From Rhodobium gokarnense (lineage in GTDB: Bacteria; Pseudomonadota; Alphaproteobacteria; Rhizobiales; Rhodobiaceae): 64,000 nucleotides of DNA. Positions 17,203-28,682 of the stretch are shown here, one piece after another. A program made the position numbers and the translations under genes. The stretch is from contig NZ_JAOQNS010000005.1 in the NCBI RefSeq assembly GCF_025961475.1, forward strand, positions 186,001 through 250,000, given 5' to 3'. The notes beneath the pieces are model-generated. The model did no database searches and was not told where the DNA came from. It saw only the letters and a program-made list of their open reading frames with translations. Every line of letters starts with the position of its first letter. The stretch's first letter is position 1.

Positions 17203-19361
17203 GCGCCCGGCTGCGCCTGTCGCGGCGCGCCTTCCTCTTCGGCGCAGGCGGGGCGGCCGCCGTCGTCGCGCTCGGCGCCGGCGGCTACGAGGCGCTGAAG
17301 CCCGGACCTGCACGCCTTGCCGGCCGGCGGATCAATGTCTGGCTGTCGATCCTGGAGACCGGCGACATCCAGTTCGCCTGTCCGGGCCTGGAGATGGGAC
17401 AGGGCACGACCACGGTGCTGCCGATGATCGTCGCCGAAGAGATGGGCGCCGACCTTTCCCGCATCCTTGTCGTTCCCGTGCCACGGGCGCCCGAACTCTA
17501 CGGCAACCCGATCTTCGACGGCCATCTGGTGACGGCCGATTCCAAGACCACCCGCGGCTATTTCGACCCGCTCCGGCTTGCCGGCGCCGAGGCGCGGCTG
17601 GCGCTGATCACGACGGCGGCGGCATCGCGCGGCTGGCAGGAAGCGGACTGTTTTGCCGAAGGCCATGCGGTCCGCCACCGGCCCTCGGGGCGGCACGTCG
17701 GCTTTGCCGAGATTGCCAAGGCGACAACGCTGGAATTGCCCGATGCGGTCGGCTCCGCCGATTTCAAGCCGCGCTCGACCTATCGCCTGATCGGCACCAG
17801 CCCGGCCGAAAAGGATCTTCAGGCCAAGGTCACCGGCAGGATGTCCTTCGGCATCGACGCACGAATGGCGGACACGCTCGTTGCCGTCCTTGCCCGGGCA
17901 CCGCAGCTTGGCGCCACACCGGAGACGGTCGACGAGACGGCTGCCCGCAACGTTCCCGGCGTCGTCGATGTGGTGCGGCTGGAGGATGCCGTCGCGGTCG
18001 TCGCCGAGGCGCTGTGGCCGGCATTGAAGGGGCGCAATCTGCTCGACATCGCCTGGACCAGGCCGGAGCCCTTCGACACCGCGTCTGAGCGGGCCCTGCT
18101 CGAAGACGCCCTCGCCCGCCCGCTCGATCCGGCCCATGTCGTCCGCGGCAGCGTTGCCGCCGCCGCAAATGCCGAAGCGGCGCCGATCCGCATTGCCCGC
18201 TCCTTCTTTTCCCCCAACGTCACCCATATCGCGCTGGAGCCAATGAACGCGACGGTGCGCGGCACGGCCTACGGGCTCGGCGCGGAAATCACCGGCCCCA
18301 CCCAGTCGCTCGACCTCGACATGCGCTACGGCGCCAGGACCTGGAAGACGGCCCCCTTCTTGGTCGAGACACGGGCGACGCCCGCCGGCGGCGCGTTCGG
18401 GCGGCGGGTGCTCAACGATGTCGTCCGCGACGCCGCGCTCGTTGCCAAGGCCGTCGGCCGGCCGGTGCAGGTGGTGCGCCCGCTCGCCGACGAAATGCGC
18501 CGCGGCATGGTCCGTCCGGCCGCCGCCCAGACCATCGAGGCGACGGCCGACGCGGATGGAACGCTTCGCTCATGGGTGCACCGGGTGGCCTCCGACGGCG
18601 TCCTCGGCCGGCATATCCCGGCAACGCTGGAACAGCGCGGCGGCGTCGACAACACCTCGACCGACGGCCTCTTCCACGGCTACCGGGTGGCTGCCGAGGC
18701 CATCGCCTGGCACCGGGTCACCTGCCGGCCCGATCCGGGGTTCCTGCGCGGCGTTTCGGCCGGCTACACGGTGTTTGCCATCGAGACCACCGCCGATGCG
18801 ATCGCGCGGGCGGCAGGCCGCGATCCGCTGGAATGGCGGCTTTCGCATCTGACCGATCCGCGCCAGAAACGGGTGCTTCAGGCGGTGGCTGATACGGCCG
18901 GCTGGGGCGCGACATCGTCGCCGGACCGGAGCCGCGGCCTCTCGGTGATGTCGCTCCGGGAGTCCGCGATCGCGACGGTCGCCGAAATCTCGCTGGAGAG
19001 CGGCGCGGTCCGCGTGACAAAACTCTGGATCGCCGCCGATGTCGGCCTTGCCATCCATCCGGAGAAGGTGGTCGGCCAGATCGAGGGCGCAGAGCTGCAC
19101 GGCGTCTCGCTGGCGCTGAAGGAGCGGCTGATCTATGCGGGCGGCGCCACGGAAGCGGAAGGCATCGCCGACTATGCGATGCTGTCCGCCGACGAGGCCC
19201 CGGAGATCGACGTCACGCTGATCGACGAGGCCGAAGCCACGCACCCCTTCGGCGCGGGCGAGATCGGCCTTCCCGGCGTCGCACCGGCGATCGCCAACGC
19301 CTTGACGGCGCTGACCGGCGCAGAGCCGACGGAGTTGCCGTTGGCAATTGGGGGAGCCTGA
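17199..19361 (+). CDS. Molybdopterin-binding large subunit, IorB-like, Tat-exported
   Basis: The 720-residue protein is the catalytic subunit of the pair, hydroxylating an N-heterocycle or aldehyde with water. The N-terminus [20 protein letters not shown] is a twin-arginine signal. Cofactor segments include [28 protein letters not shown] and the C-terminal [18 protein letters not shown], whose Glu is the expected catalytic base. It starts at a GTG overlapping the small-subunit stop. At 720 residues it has the length of IorB. No FAD subunit and no maturation factor (XdhC, MobA) is adjacent. The true substrate cannot be told from sequence. Confidence 0.88.
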   Translation: MSARLRLSRRAFLFGAGGAAAVVALGAGGYEALKPGPARLAGRRINVWLSILETGDIQFACPGLEMGQGTTTVLPMIVAEEMGADLSRILVVPVPRAPELYGNPIFDGHLVTADSKTTRGYFDPLRLAGAEARLALITTAAASRGWQEADCFAEGHAVRHRPSGRHVGFAEIAKATTLELPDAVGSADFKPRSTYRLIGTSPAEKDLQAKVTGRMSFGIDARMADTLVAVLARAPQLGATPETVDETAARNVPGVVDVVRLEDAVAVVAEALWPALKGRNLLDIAWTRPEPFDTASERALLEDALARPLDPAHVVRGSVAAAANAEAAPIRIARSFFSPNVTHIALEPMNATVRGTAYGLGAEITGPTQSLDLDMRYGARTWKTAPFLVETRATPAGGAFGRRVLNDVVRDAALVAKAVGRPVQVVRPLADEMRRGMVRPAAAQTIEATADADGTLRSWVHRVASDGVLGRHIPATLEQRGGVDNTSTDGLFHGYRVAAEAIAWHRVTCRPDPGFLRGVSAGYTVFAIETTADAIARAAGRDPLEWRLSHLTDPRQKRVLQAVADTAGWGATSSPDRSRGLSVMSLRESAIATVAEISLESGAVRVTKLWIAADVGLAIHPEKVVGQIEGAELHGVSLALKERLIYAGGATEAEGIADYAMLSADEAPEIDVTLIDEAEATHPFGAGEIGLPGVAPAIANALTALTGAEPTELPLAIGGA

Positions 19362-19420
19362 GATCGGAGCCTGCGATAGCGGGCCGGACGTGTCTTGGGA
19401 ACAACCGGACCAACAACGCC

Positions 19421-19525
19421 CGTCATCGCGAGGAGGCCGTCAGGCCGACGCGGCGATCCAGAGCAACTTGCTCCAAGCGCACGGCCCCTGGATTGCCGCG
19501 TTCGCTCCGCTCACTCACAAAGACG
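19421..19525. repeat. Dispersed palindromic repeat, copy A (diverged)
   Basis: Two arms face each other: CGTCATCGCGAGGAGGCCGT onward (19421-19461) and CTGGATTGCCGCGTTCGCTC onward (19488-19525). They match the arms of the copies at 46242 and 49444 with several changes. The repeat fills the gap between the iorB-like gene and the convergent ABC permease gene. Confidence 0.65.
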
Positions 19526-19532
19526 GCAAATA

Positions 19533-20495
19533 TTAGCGCACATCCGCCTTGCCGTAATGCTTCTCGATGCGGGACTGGATCGCTTCGAAGATCATGGAGA
19601 TGATCCAGTAGACGATCGCCGCGGTGATCAGCATTTCCATGTGCTTGAATTCCGACTTGCCTTGGGTCCTCGCCAGGAACATCAGCTCCCAGACGCCCAT
19701 GACGGAGACCAGCGAGGAGTCCTTCAGCATGGCGATGAACTGGTTGCCGGTCGGCGGCACGATGATCTTCAGCGCCTGGGGCAGCACGATCTTGCGCATG
19801 ATGAGCCCGCCATGGAGCCCGAGCGCGCGACCGGCCTCGGCCTGGCCCTTCGGCACCGCCTGGATGCCGGAGCGGAAGATCTCGGCCATATAGGCGCCGT
19901 AGCACAGCGACAGGGCGATGATGCCGGCCGGCACCGCGTCGATGATGAAGCCGAGCTGCGGCAGGCCGAGATAGATCAGGTAGACCTGCAGCAAGAGCGG
20001 CGTGCCGCGGAAGAACGAGATGTAGAAGGTGGCGATGCCGTAGGCGATGCCGTTGCCGGAAAGCTTGGCGAGCGCGCCGATCAGCGCGATGACGCAGGAG
20101 ATCGCGATCGCCACCAGCGAGATGTAGATCGTCGTGAAGGCGCCCTGGGTGATCAGGAAGGGCAGCCGGTTGAGGATGAAGCCGTAGCTGAGATTGAACG
20201 AGGCGAAAAAGACCAGCGCCAGAACGATGAGCTGGATCCAGACCAGGATCACCTGAACCTGAAAATTCAGGAACCGCAGGCCAACCACATTGGCGGTGAC
20301 GATGGCGGAAAGCACCAGGGCGGCGGCGATGCGCGCGCTCCAGCCGGGGTCCGCCGCGGGCGCGATGAGCTTTGCCATGGTGCCGCTGCCGGTATTGAGC
20401 AGGGCGAAGACGACGGCAAAGCCGAGGAACACAAGGGCGGCCCGAACGAGGGTGGAATTGTCCACCCTCGCCGGGATTGAGTCATCGAATGACAT
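19533..20495 (-). CDS. Polar amino-acid ABC transporter permease (HisM/GlnP type)
   Basis: The 320-residue protein has about eight hydrophobic segments. The C-terminal 220 residues are a HisM/GlnQ-type permease domain with the coupling loop EAGRALGLHGGLIMRKIVLPQALKIIVP (first part at about 235-254). The N-terminal extra membrane part is common in fused or extended members. It follows the binding protein gene by 21 bases. No ATPase gene is present in the cluster, so the importer must borrow one from elsewhere. With the aru-like genes upstream it probably imports arginine or a related amino acid; this is inference. Confidence 0.85.
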   Translation of the reverse strand: MSFDDSIPARVDNSTLVRAALVFLGFAVVFALLNTGSGTMAKLIAPAADPGWSARIAAALVLSAIVTANVVGLRFLNFQVQVILVWIQLIVLALVFFASFNLSYGFILNRLPFLITQGAFTTIYISLVAIAISCVIALIGALAKLSGNGIAYGIATFYISFFRGTPLLLQVYLIYLGLPQLGFIIDAVPAGIIALSLCYGAYMAEIFRSGIQAVPKGQAEAGRALGLHGGLIMRKIVLPQALKIIVPPTGNQFIAMLKDSSLVSVMGVWELMFLARTQGKSEFKHMEMLITAAIVYWIISMIFEAIQSRIEKHYGKADVR

Positions 20496-20516
20496 GGGCC
20501 GTGACCGTCCGGCCGG

Positions 20517-21347
20517 TCACTGGGCTTTGGTCAGGTCGGCGTCGTACCACTTCATCGACAGCTTGGAGAGCGTGCCGTCCTCGTGCATCGCCTTGATGAC
20601 CTCGGCGATCTTGGCGGAGAACTCCGGATCGCCCTTGTCGACGGCGACCGACAGCGGCTCGTAGAACGCCGACGGCTCGATGACCTTCAGCGGATAGCCG
20701 TTCTTGATCGCTTCCTTGATTGTCGGCAGGGCCGAGAACACGGCATCGAGACGCGCACCGTCGCCGATCCGAAGGTCGTCGAAGGCGGTGGTGTCGGTGT
20801 CGTAGGTCTTGATCTCGCCCGGCGTCACCTTGTAGTCGAATTCCGGCGTGCCGACGGCGTCGATGACCAGGTTCTTCTTCAGGTAGGCCTCATAGGTGCA
20901 GCCGCCGCAGGAGCCGATGACCTTGCCGTCGAGCTCTTCCATCTTGGTGACGCTGCTGTCGTTGTGGACCGCGAAATTGGCCGGCGTGTAGTAGTAGATG
21001 GCCGGGAAGTCGAGCTTTTCGGCGCGGGCCTTGGTCGGCGTCATGGAGCCGATGGAGATGTCCCAGCGGCCGCCCCAGTTGCCGGCGGTGATGATATCCC
21101 AGGCCGGGGTGATGATCTCAAGCTCGACGCCGAAACGCTTGGCGACTTCCTTGGCGACGTCGATGTCGAAGCCGTCCATCTCGTTGTTGTCGTTGAGGAA
21201 GGACTGGGGCGGGTACTCCGGATCGGAGGACAGCACCAGCTTCTTGTTGCTCATGACCCGGTCGAGGGTCTCGCCGGCGATCGCCGAGGGCACGGAAAGC
21301 GCCGCGGCAATTGCGGCGGCAATACCCAACGAAATGATTTTCTTCAC
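20517..21347 (-). CDS. Polar amino-acid ABC transporter substrate-binding protein
   Basis: The 276-residue periplasmic protein belongs to SBP family 3. It has a signal peptide (MKKIISLGIAAAIAAALSVP ending near SAIAG) and family pieces MDGFDIDVAKEVAKRFGVEL and DISIGSMTPTKARAEKLDF. The start is a GTG preceded by GAGGAG at seven bases. It is the third gene of the leftward operon after the AruH-like and AruI-like genes, followed by the permease. Two close cysteines (GSCGGC near 145-150) are unusual for the family. Confidence 0.9.
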   Translation of the reverse strand: MKKIISLGIAAAIAAALSVPSAIAGETLDRVMSNKKLVLSSDPEYPPQSFLNDNNEMDGFDIDVAKEVAKRFGVELEIITPAWDIITAGNWGGRWDISIGSMTPTKARAEKLDFPAIYYYTPANFAVHNDSSVTKMEELDGKVIGSCGGCTYEAYLKKNLVIDAVGTPEFDYKVTPGEIKTYDTDTTAFDDLRIGDGARLDAVFSALPTIKEAIKNGYPLKVIEPSAFYEPLSVAVDKGDPEFSAKIAEVIKAMHEDGTLSKLSMKWYDADLTKAQ

Positions 21348-21457
21348 GTTATTCTCCTCTGTGCATCGAAGGTGGGGCCGTTCGTTTTTGGGAGTGCGGG
21401 ATGTGCATGCGACATCCCGCCTGCTGCGGCCCTTGGTGGCTGGCGTCCATTAAACGT

Positions 21458-23047
<1,590 letters not shown>

Positions 23048-23158
23048 GGTTGGTGTCCCCGGTTCGGTTGCGTTTTTTTTCGCGCGGTATCGCGGCCCAG
23101 AAGAGCGCCGTTTCGCAACGTCTTCAAGGGGATTGGGTGGCGCGAGGCTCCGCCAGGT

Positions 23159-24358
23159 TCAGGCGCCGCCCTGCGCCTCGGCAAAGGCGACGATGCGGCG
23201 CGAGGCCTCCGTCAGCTCCGCCTCGGAGGCGGCAAAGGAAATGCGCACGAAGCCGGCGAGCGAGGCGCCGAAGGCGGTGGCGTCGAGCACGGAGACGCCC
23301 TTTTCCCGGTAGAGCTCGGCAACGAATGTCGGCGCGTCGAGGCCGGTCCTGCGGATATCGGCGATCAGGAACATGCCGGCCTCGGGCACCACCACGTCGA
23401 CGTGCTCGCTCTTTGCCAACTCCTCTACGACGATGTCGCGGCGGCGGCGATAGATCTCCTGCATGCGGCCCGCCTCGCCGAGGGCCTCGGTCATGGCCAT
23501 GGCGCCGGCCTCCTGGATGAAGCCCGGCAGGCCGTAATTCATGCAGAGCGCCAGATTGTGGACGTGGCCGACCAGCTCTTCCGGCGCGATCAGCCAGCCG
23601 CAGCGCCAGCCGGTCATGGCGTGCGACTTGGAGACGCTGGAGACCGTGACGCTGCGCCCCTCCATGCCCTCAAGGGCGCCGATATGGCAGTGGTCAGCAT
23701 CGAAGGTGAGGCCCGCATAGACCTCGTCGGAGACGACCCAGAGATCGTTTTCCGTGGCGATGCGGGCGATGCCGGCGACCTCCTCGGGCGAAAAGACGAC
23801 GCCGGTCGGGTTGTTCGGATTGGCAAAGAAGATCGCCCGGGTGCGCTCGGTAACGGCGGCCTCAAGGGCGGCGATGTCCGGCCGGAACCCCGTCGCCGGG
23901 TCTGACGGCACCCGCACGATGGTGGCGCCGGAGACCTTCAGCGTCGCCTCGTAGGTGACGTACATGGGATCGAAGACCAGAACCTCGTCGCCCGGCGACA
24001 ACAGGCAGAGGGAGGCGGAGAAGAGCGCATTCTGGGCGCCGGCGGTGACGACGACGTTTTCCGGCCCGACCGTGCGGCCGCTCTTTGCCGCGAATTCCTC
24101 CGCGATCGCGCGGCGCAGGCGGTCGCGGCCGATGATCGCCGTATAATGGGTGTCGCCGGCCTTCAGGGCGGCGACGGCGGCATCGACGATCGGCGCCGGC
24201 GTCGCGAAGTCCGGATCGCCGACGCTCATGACGATGACGTCGCGGCCCGCGGCCTGGTCGGCGACGGCGCGCATGTGGATGTCCCAGACCGACGTCGTCT
24301 CGCCGGCAAGTCCGTCGACCCGGCGCGCGAAAAGGTGCCCGTGATATGTCTGATCCAT
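23159..24358 (-). CDS. aruH: Class I aminotransferase, AruH-like arginine:pyruvate transaminase
   Basis: The 399-residue PLP enzyme has the fold type I aminotransferase motifs: AGAQNALF (about 106-113), NPNNPTGVVF (about 175-184), SDEVYAGL (about 206-213) and the PLP lysine in SSVSKSHAMTGWRCGW (about 239-254). The opening segment DIHMRAVADQAAGRDVIVMS and VGDPDFATPAPIVDAA resemble AruH of Pseudomonas, which converts arginine and pyruvate to 2-ketoarginine and alanine. It is the first gene of the leftward operon and is divergent from a TetR gene with a perfect palindrome 18 bases upstream of its ATG. Confidence 0.8.
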   Translation of the reverse strand: MDQTYHGHLFARRVDGLAGETTSVWDIHMRAVADQAAGRDVIVMSVGDPDFATPAPIVDAAVAALKAGDTHYTAIIGRDRLRRAIAEEFAAKSGRTVGPENVVVTAGAQNALFSASLCLLSPGDEVLVFDPMYVTYEATLKVSGATIVRVPSDPATGFRPDIAALEAAVTERTRAIFFANPNNPTGVVFSPEEVAGIARIATENDLWVVSDEVYAGLTFDADHCHIGALEGMEGRSVTVSSVSKSHAMTGWRCGWLIAPEELVGHVHNLALCMNYGLPGFIQEAGAMAMTEALGEAGRMQEIYRRRRDIVVEELAKSEHVDVVVPEAGMFLIADIRRTGLDAPTFVAELYREKGVSVLDATAFGASLAGFVRISFAASEAELTEASRRIVAFAEAQGGA

Positions 24359-24375
24359 GGTGGCGGCCCGCCTTT

Positions 24376-24393
24376 GTTGAACGTTCGTTCAAC
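24376..24393. promoter_or_regulatory. TetR-type operator between the aruH-like and TetR genes
   Basis: GTTGAAC-GTTC-GTTCAAC is a perfect 7+4+7 palindrome beginning 18 bases upstream of the aruH-like ATG and ending 90 bases before the TetR ATG. The TTGAACG core resembles sites of BetI-type TetR repressors. Confidence 0.7.
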
Positions 24394-24483
24394 TAACCCG
24401 TTTGCCAGCGCGAGATCAAGGCGCTAGCGTCTCCTCCCCCTCAGCCGGGGCTGCCAGGGTTCTTTGACGAGGGAAGGATCGCC

Positions 24484-25095
24484 ATGTCCGACGGGCCGAG
24501 CTTTCAGCGCCATTCCGTGGCGGAGCGAAAGAGGCTGCTGGTCGAGGCCGTGGTCGCGTGCTTTGCCAAGGGCGGCGCCGACAACCTGTCGATTCGCGCG
24601 ATCAGCAAGGCGGCCGGAGTCTCCGTTGGCCTGATCAACCACCACTATGCCAACAAGGACGAGCTGATCGCCGAGACCTACCGTACGGTGGTCGCGGAGC
24701 AGCAGCAGATCATCGAACGGGAGGTGCTGGCCATTCCGGCAGCGCAACCGCGCCGGCGGCTCGACGCCTTCATCGCGACGACCTTTTCCGACCAGGTGCT
24801 GGATCCCGGCCTGTTGATGATCTGGGTGCATTTCTGGCGGGGCACGGAACGGTCCGAAGCGATGCGCCGCATCCACGACGACTCGCACGGAAAGACGCTG
24901 CAACTCCTCGCCAACCTCTTCGAGCGATTGCTCCCGCAAGACGGGAAAGGCCGGTTCGACGCGCGCATCGCCGCCGTTGGCCTTGCCGCCATGATGGACG
25001 GGCTATGGTTGGAGTGGTCCTTGAATCCCGCCAACTTCACCCCGAAAGAAGCCGTGCGGCTTTGCCAACATTGGGTCGATTCTCTTCTTGTATAA
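24484..25095 (+). CDS. TetR-family (BetI-like) regulator of the aru-like operon
   Basis: The 203-residue protein has the TetR helix-turn-helix at about residues 12-60 (ADNLSIRAISKAAGVSVGLI then NHHYANKDELIAETYRTVVA) and a BetI-like C-terminal part (about 85-200) including SDQVLDPGLLMIWVHFWRG. It is divergent from the AruH-like gene and is probably its repressor, with the palindrome at 24376 as operator. AAGGA lies seven bases before the ATG. The inducer could be arginine or 2-ketoarginine, but nothing in the sequence decides this. Confidence 0.88.
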   Translation: MSDGPSFQRHSVAERKRLLVEAVVACFAKGGADNLSIRAISKAAGVSVGLINHHYANKDELIAETYRTVVAEQQQIIEREVLAIPAAQPRRRLDAFIATTFSDQVLDPGLLMIWVHFWRGTERSEAMRRIHDDSHGKTLQLLANLFERLLPQDGKGRFDARIAAVGLAAMMDGLWLEWSLNPANFTPKEAVRLCQHWVDSLLV

Positions 25096-25201
25096 CAGCG
25101 AAAATAGTCGTTCTGTAATGTATACAATGTAATCCTTTTCTTCACTCTATCTTAAGAATAGCGTCACTATTGACGCAATATTCATTAAGTCATTTATACA
25201 A
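25088..25201. promoter_or_regulatory. Three TTGTATAA-like half-sites upstream of the GntR gene
   Basis: TTGTATAA at 25088-25095, TGTATACAA at 25119-25127 (the reverse complement reads TTGTATACA) and TTATACAA at 25194-25201 are three copies of one motif in the AT-rich gap before the GntR gene. A GTATAC core suits GntR-family operators. The first overlaps the last codons of the TetR gene. Confidence 0.45.
25161..25176. promoter_or_regulatory. Palindrome GCGTCA-N4-TGACGC upstream of the GntR gene
   Basis: GCGTCACTATTGACGC is a perfect 6+4+6 inverted repeat in an AT-rich intergenic stretch, 152 bases before the chosen GntR start. No partner regulator is evident. Confidence 0.45.
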
Positions 25202-25327
25202 TCCAAAAATTGAAAAATTTTTGTGATTCGCCCTTGAAATTATCTTCAAAAAAGCAAAAACAGAATTAGCGTGACTTTTGGGAACCCCCAGAGTTGCAGG
25301 TGTTTTTTCTATCGGAATTATTCGCAA

Positions 25328-26239
25328 ATGGCCTATCCGGCGAAACAGCAGACCGAAGACACCCGACCTCTTGGCACATCGGACGCGGGAAGCGTGCAAA
25401 AGGCGACGGCCGAAAGGACCGTCGACGACCGCAGCCTGGCTCTCCTTCTGGAGAACTATAAAGGGCTTGCCGGAAACCACATTTCCAAGACCGCGCGCCT
25501 TTACGAGGCCTGCCTCAGGCTGATCGAAAAGGGCCACTGGGCGCCGGGCGACCGGCTTCCCTCCGAAGCGCTCCTGACCGAGCACATGCCGGTGGGCCTG
25601 GCCACGGTGCAGGCGGCGTTCCGGCGCCTGGTCGCCGACGGGCTGGTGGTCCGCAAGCGCAAGCTCGGCAGCTTCATCGCCCAGCCGGCCGGCGAGCAGG
25701 CCGAAGACCTCGACCTCTTCTTCATCGACGAGGACGGAAAGGGCGTTCTGTCCTTCGCCGACCTCGACGTCGCCGTCGAACAGATCACCGACCGGGGTCC
25801 CTGGACGCGGTTCCTCGGCACGCAGCCGCGCTACCTGAAGATCCGCCGGGTGAGCGACATCGGCGGCCGCTTCCTGACCGTCAGCAACACCTATATCGCC
25901 CACCCGAAGGTCCAGGAGCTGGCCCGCACGGCTCCCGACGAGCTTCGAAACGTCAGTTTCCGCTGGTTCCTGCACCAGCGATTCGGCCTGCCTTCGGTGC
26001 GGTCCGAGCGGGTCGTGGGCTTCGCCCATCTCGATGCGGAGACCGCGGCAGCGCTGCAGCGCCCGGCGAACTCGACCGCCCTGCTGCTGCAGACGCGCGA
26101 ATTCTCCATGCGCGACGCGCCGCTGTTCTATTCGGAAATGATCGTGCCGGAGAACGGCACCGGGCTCTGCGTTTCCGGCAACCGGCGCCTGCTCGATGCG
26201 CGCCAGAGCGAAGAGCCGCAATGGTGCCGGCGGGACTGA
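25328..26239 (+). CDS. GntR-family regulator with UTRA domain (HutC type)
   Basis: The 303-residue protein has a winged helix-turn-helix at about residues 60-130 (LIEKGHWAPGDRLPSEALLT ... LATVQAAFRRLVADGLVVRK) and a UTRA effector-binding domain in the C-terminal half (about 150-295). HutC-type regulators sense small catabolites. It is convergent with the branched-chain-type transporter operon and probably controls it and itself. The ATG at 25328 was chosen over an upstream ATG because similarity to the family begins after it; neither has a good ribosome-binding site. Confidence 0.85.
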   Translation: MAYPAKQQTEDTRPLGTSDAGSVQKATAERTVDDRSLALLLENYKGLAGNHISKTARLYEACLRLIEKGHWAPGDRLPSEALLTEHMPVGLATVQAAFRRLVADGLVVRKRKLGSFIAQPAGEQAEDLDLFFIDEDGKGVLSFADLDVAVEQITDRGPWTRFLGTQPRYLKIRRVSDIGGRFLTVSNTYIAHPKVQELARTAPDELRNVSFRWFLHQRFGLPSVRSERVVGFAHLDAETAAALQRPANSTALLLQTREFSMRDAPLFYSEMIVPENGTGLCVSGNRRLLDARQSEEPQWCRRD

Positions 26240-26245
26240 GACGAC

Positions 26246-26962
26246 TCAGAGCCCGAGATAGGCCTCGCGGACCCGGTCGTCCGCCATCAGTTCCGCACCG
26301 GTGCCCTCCAGGACGATGCGGCCGTTCTCCATGACATAGGCGCAGTCGGAGCGCGCCAGACACTCCTCCACATTCTGCTCCACCAGCAGGATCGTCCGGC
26401 CCGCGCCGTGCAGCCGGCCGATGATCTGAAACATCTCGTCGGCAAGGTTCGGCGCCAGCCCGAGCGAGGGCTCGTCGAGCATGATGAGGTCCGGCTCGCC
26501 CATCAGGCAGCGGCCGATCGCAAGCATCTGCTGCTCGCCGCCGGAAAGCGTTCCGGCCTTCTGGCGCCGGCGTTCCGCAAGGCGCGGAAACATCCCAAAG
26601 ACCTCTGCCATGTTCTGGCGGCGCCGGGCGCGGGTGCGGCGCAGCGAGCCGCCGATGTCGAGGTTTTCCGCAACCGTCAGCGAAGGAAAGATCAGCCGAC
26701 CTTCCGGCACCTGAAGGATGCCGAGCTCGCAGATATCGGCCGGATCGAGGCCGTCGATGCGCCGGCCCCGGTAGAGGATCTCACCGCGGGTCGGCCTCAG
26801 CATGCCGGCGATGGTGCGAATCAGCGTCGTCTTGCCGGCGCCGTTGGCGCCGATGACGGAGACGAACGACCCGGCCTCGATGGCGAGAGAGACGCCAGCC
26901 AGGGCCTGGGCATCGCCATAGTGGCCGTCGAGGGCCGAGACCTGCAGCGCCGGCCGGCTCAC
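26246..26962 (-). CDS. Branched-chain-type ABC transporter ATPase, LivF class (first cluster)
   Basis: The 238-residue ATPase carries Walker A GANGAGKTT (about 36-44), signature LSGGEQQMLAIGRCL and Walker B LIMLDEPSLGLAP, all typical of LivF. It starts at a GTG overlapping the LivG stop and ends the transporter operon. The imported compound is not known; LivF-class importers of this order carry amino acids, short amides, urea or aromatic acids. Its stop is seven bases from the convergent GntR gene's stop. Confidence 0.92.
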   Translation of the reverse strand: MSRPALQVSALDGHYGDAQALAGVSLAIEAGSFVSVIGANGAGKTTLIRTIAGMLRPTRGEILYRGRRIDGLDPADICELGILQVPEGRLIFPSLTVAENLDIGGSLRRTRARRRQNMAEVFGMFPRLAERRRQKAGTLSGGEQQMLAIGRCLMGEPDLIMLDEPSLGLAPNLADEMFQIIGRLHGAGRTILLVEQNVEECLARSDCAYVMENGRIVLEGTGAELMADDRVREAYLGL

Positions 26963-27678
26963 GGCGCCGTCCTCCGGCCGAGATAGTTGTCGATGACGGC
27001 CCGGTCCGCGGCGATCTCGGCGGGCGCGCCCTCGGCGATCTTCTCGCCGTGGTGCATGACGACGACGCGGTCGGCGAGCGACATCACCACCCGCATGACA
27101 TGCTCGATGAGGAGGATGGTTAGGCCCTCCGCGCGCAGGCTTTGCAGGAGCGCGACGATACGGTCGGCCTCGGCCGGCCTCAGGCTCGCCATCACCTCGT
27201 CCAGAAGCAGCAGCCGCGGCGCGGTGGAAAGCGCGCGGGCGAGCTCCAGCATCTTCCGTTCCGGCAGGGTCAGGAGGCCGGCGGGGCTGTCGGCCTTTTC
27301 GGCCAGCCCGACCCGCTCCAGCGCATACCGGGCGTCGCTGCGTGCATCTTGCAGGGAAAGGCCACGGGCGAGCGGGCCGATGAGGGCGTTTTCCAGCACC
27401 GTCATGCCGGCCATCGGCCGCATGATCTGGAAGGTGCGGGCAAGGCCGCGTGCGGCCATTTCCTCCGGCGGATGGCCGGTGACGTCGGCGCCGTCGAGCC
27501 GCACCGTGCCGGCGCTCGGGCGCATGGCGCCGGCAACGATGTTGAAGCATGTGGTCTTGCCGGCGCCGTTCGGCCCGACGAGGGCGACGATCTCGCCCCT
27601 TGCAACGCCGAAATCGATCCCGCGCACGGCTTTGACGCTGCCAAACCATTTCGTCAGGCCCTCGACCGCCAAGAACAT
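26959..27678 (-). CDS. Branched-chain-type ABC transporter ATPase, LivG class (first cluster)
   Basis: The 239-residue ATPase has Walker A GPNGAGKTT near residues 35-43. The signature region reads LLTLPERKMLELARALSTAP instead of the usual LSYG form, and Walker B is LLLLDEVMASLRP with Val in place of the Pro after DE; this variant is known in a LivG subgroup and the essential residues remain. It overlaps livM upstream by one base and LivF downstream by four. Confidence 0.92.
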   Translation of the reverse strand: MFLAVEGLTKWFGSVKAVRGIDFGVARGEIVALVGPNGAGKTTCFNIVAGAMRPSAGTVRLDGADVTGHPPEEMAARGLARTFQIMRPMAGMTVLENALIGPLARGLSLQDARSDARYALERVGLAEKADSPAGLLTLPERKMLELARALSTAPRLLLLDEVMASLRPAEADRIVALLQSLRAEGLTILLIEHVMRVVMSLADRVVVMHHGEKIAEGAPAEIAADRAVIDNYLGRRTAP

Positions 27679-28682
27679 CAGCGGTCCCTCCGCAGCGGCC
27701 GGGCGAGCCGCACCAGGTGCGGCCAGATGCCCTCCGGCATATAGAGGATGACGCCAAGGACGGTGAGGCCGTAGATCAGCGTGCTGAGGCCGTAGACGCC
27801 GGCCGTCTGGCCGAGGTCACGCGAGAATTCCAGCACCAGAACGACGAAGACGGCGCCGACGAAGGGCCCGAACAGGGTGCCGAGGCCGCCGATGATCGGG
27901 GCGAGGATGATCTGGATGGACATCTGCATGCCCATCAGCGTGTTCGGAAAGAGGCTGCCGTTCATCAACGCAAAGGCGCCGCCGCCACAGGCGGTCATCG
28001 CCGCGCTGACCGCGACCGCCAGTACCTTCAGGCGGAACGACTTCACCCCGAGCGCCCTCGCCGCCTCCTCGTCCTCGCGGATGGCGCTCCAGAACATGCC
28101 GATGCGGCCGCGTACCAGCCGGGCCGAAAGTGCAACCCCGGCAACGAACAGGACGAAGAAGACATAGTAGAAATGGTCGGCGCCGCCGCGAAGACTGAGG
28201 AGCGGGACGTTGTCTTCCGGCACCACGCGCAGGAAATAGCCGCCAGTGCCGCCGATCAGCGGCCAGTTGCTGAAGAGGATACGGAAGAACTCGGCAAAGG
28301 CGATGGTCAGAAGCGCGAAATAGACGCCGCGCACGGAAAACCGGAAGCCGAGCCAGGCGATGCCGACGCCGACCACCGCGGCAACGACCGCTCCGGCCGG
28401 AATGCCGATCCAGGGCGAGATGCCATAGTCACCGAGAAGCAGCGCCGTCGCATAACCGCCGATGCCGAGAAAGAGCGCGTGGCCGAGGGAGAGCAGGCCC
28501 ACATGGCCCATCATCAGGTTCCAGGCCTGGCCGACGAAGGCGAAGAAAAGAACGAGGGTGAAGACCGCGACCCAGGCATCGTCGAGGAGATGGGGCACCA
28601 GGAAGAGCGCACAGAAGAAGGCGGTCGCCGCAACGACGCCGCGCGGCCGCCGGCCGGTCCTTGCGTTCCTCTCCCGCGCCAT
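27678..28682 (-). CDS. Branched-chain-type ABC transporter permease, LivM class (first cluster)
   Basis: The 334-residue inner-membrane protein has about ten hydrophobic segments and the LivM coupling region EDEEAARALGVKSFRLKVLA near residues 195-214. The N-terminus is basic (RERNARTGRRPRG). It overlaps both neighbours by one base, so the operon is tightly coupled. Confidence 0.92.
   Translation of the reverse strand: MARERNARTGRRPRGVVAATAFFCALFLVPHLLDDAWVAVFTLVLFFAFVGQAWNLMMGHVGLLSLGHALFLGIGGYATALLLGDYGISPWIGIPAGAVVAAVVGVGIAWLGFRFSVRGVYFALLTIAFAEFFRILFSNWPLIGGTGGYFLRVVPEDNVPLLSLRGGADHFYYVFFVLFVAGVALSARLVRGRIGMFWSAIREDEEAARALGVKSFRLKVLAVAVSAAMTACGGGAFALMNGSLFPNTLMGMQMSIQIILAPIIGGLGTLFGPFVGAVFVVLVLEFSRDLGQTAGVYGLSTLIYGLTVLGVILYMPEGIWPHLVRLARPLRRDR

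Noticed and set aside
25161-25176. The GCGTCA/TGACGC palindrome as a PpsR site
   Set aside because: PpsR needs TGT-N12-ACA; here the halves are in the wrong order and spacing.
26246-27757. A single 503-residue protein covering both ATPases of the first importer
   Set aside because: Only its last 238 residues are in the LivF frame; the rest is an out-of-frame reading of livG, which is itself intact.
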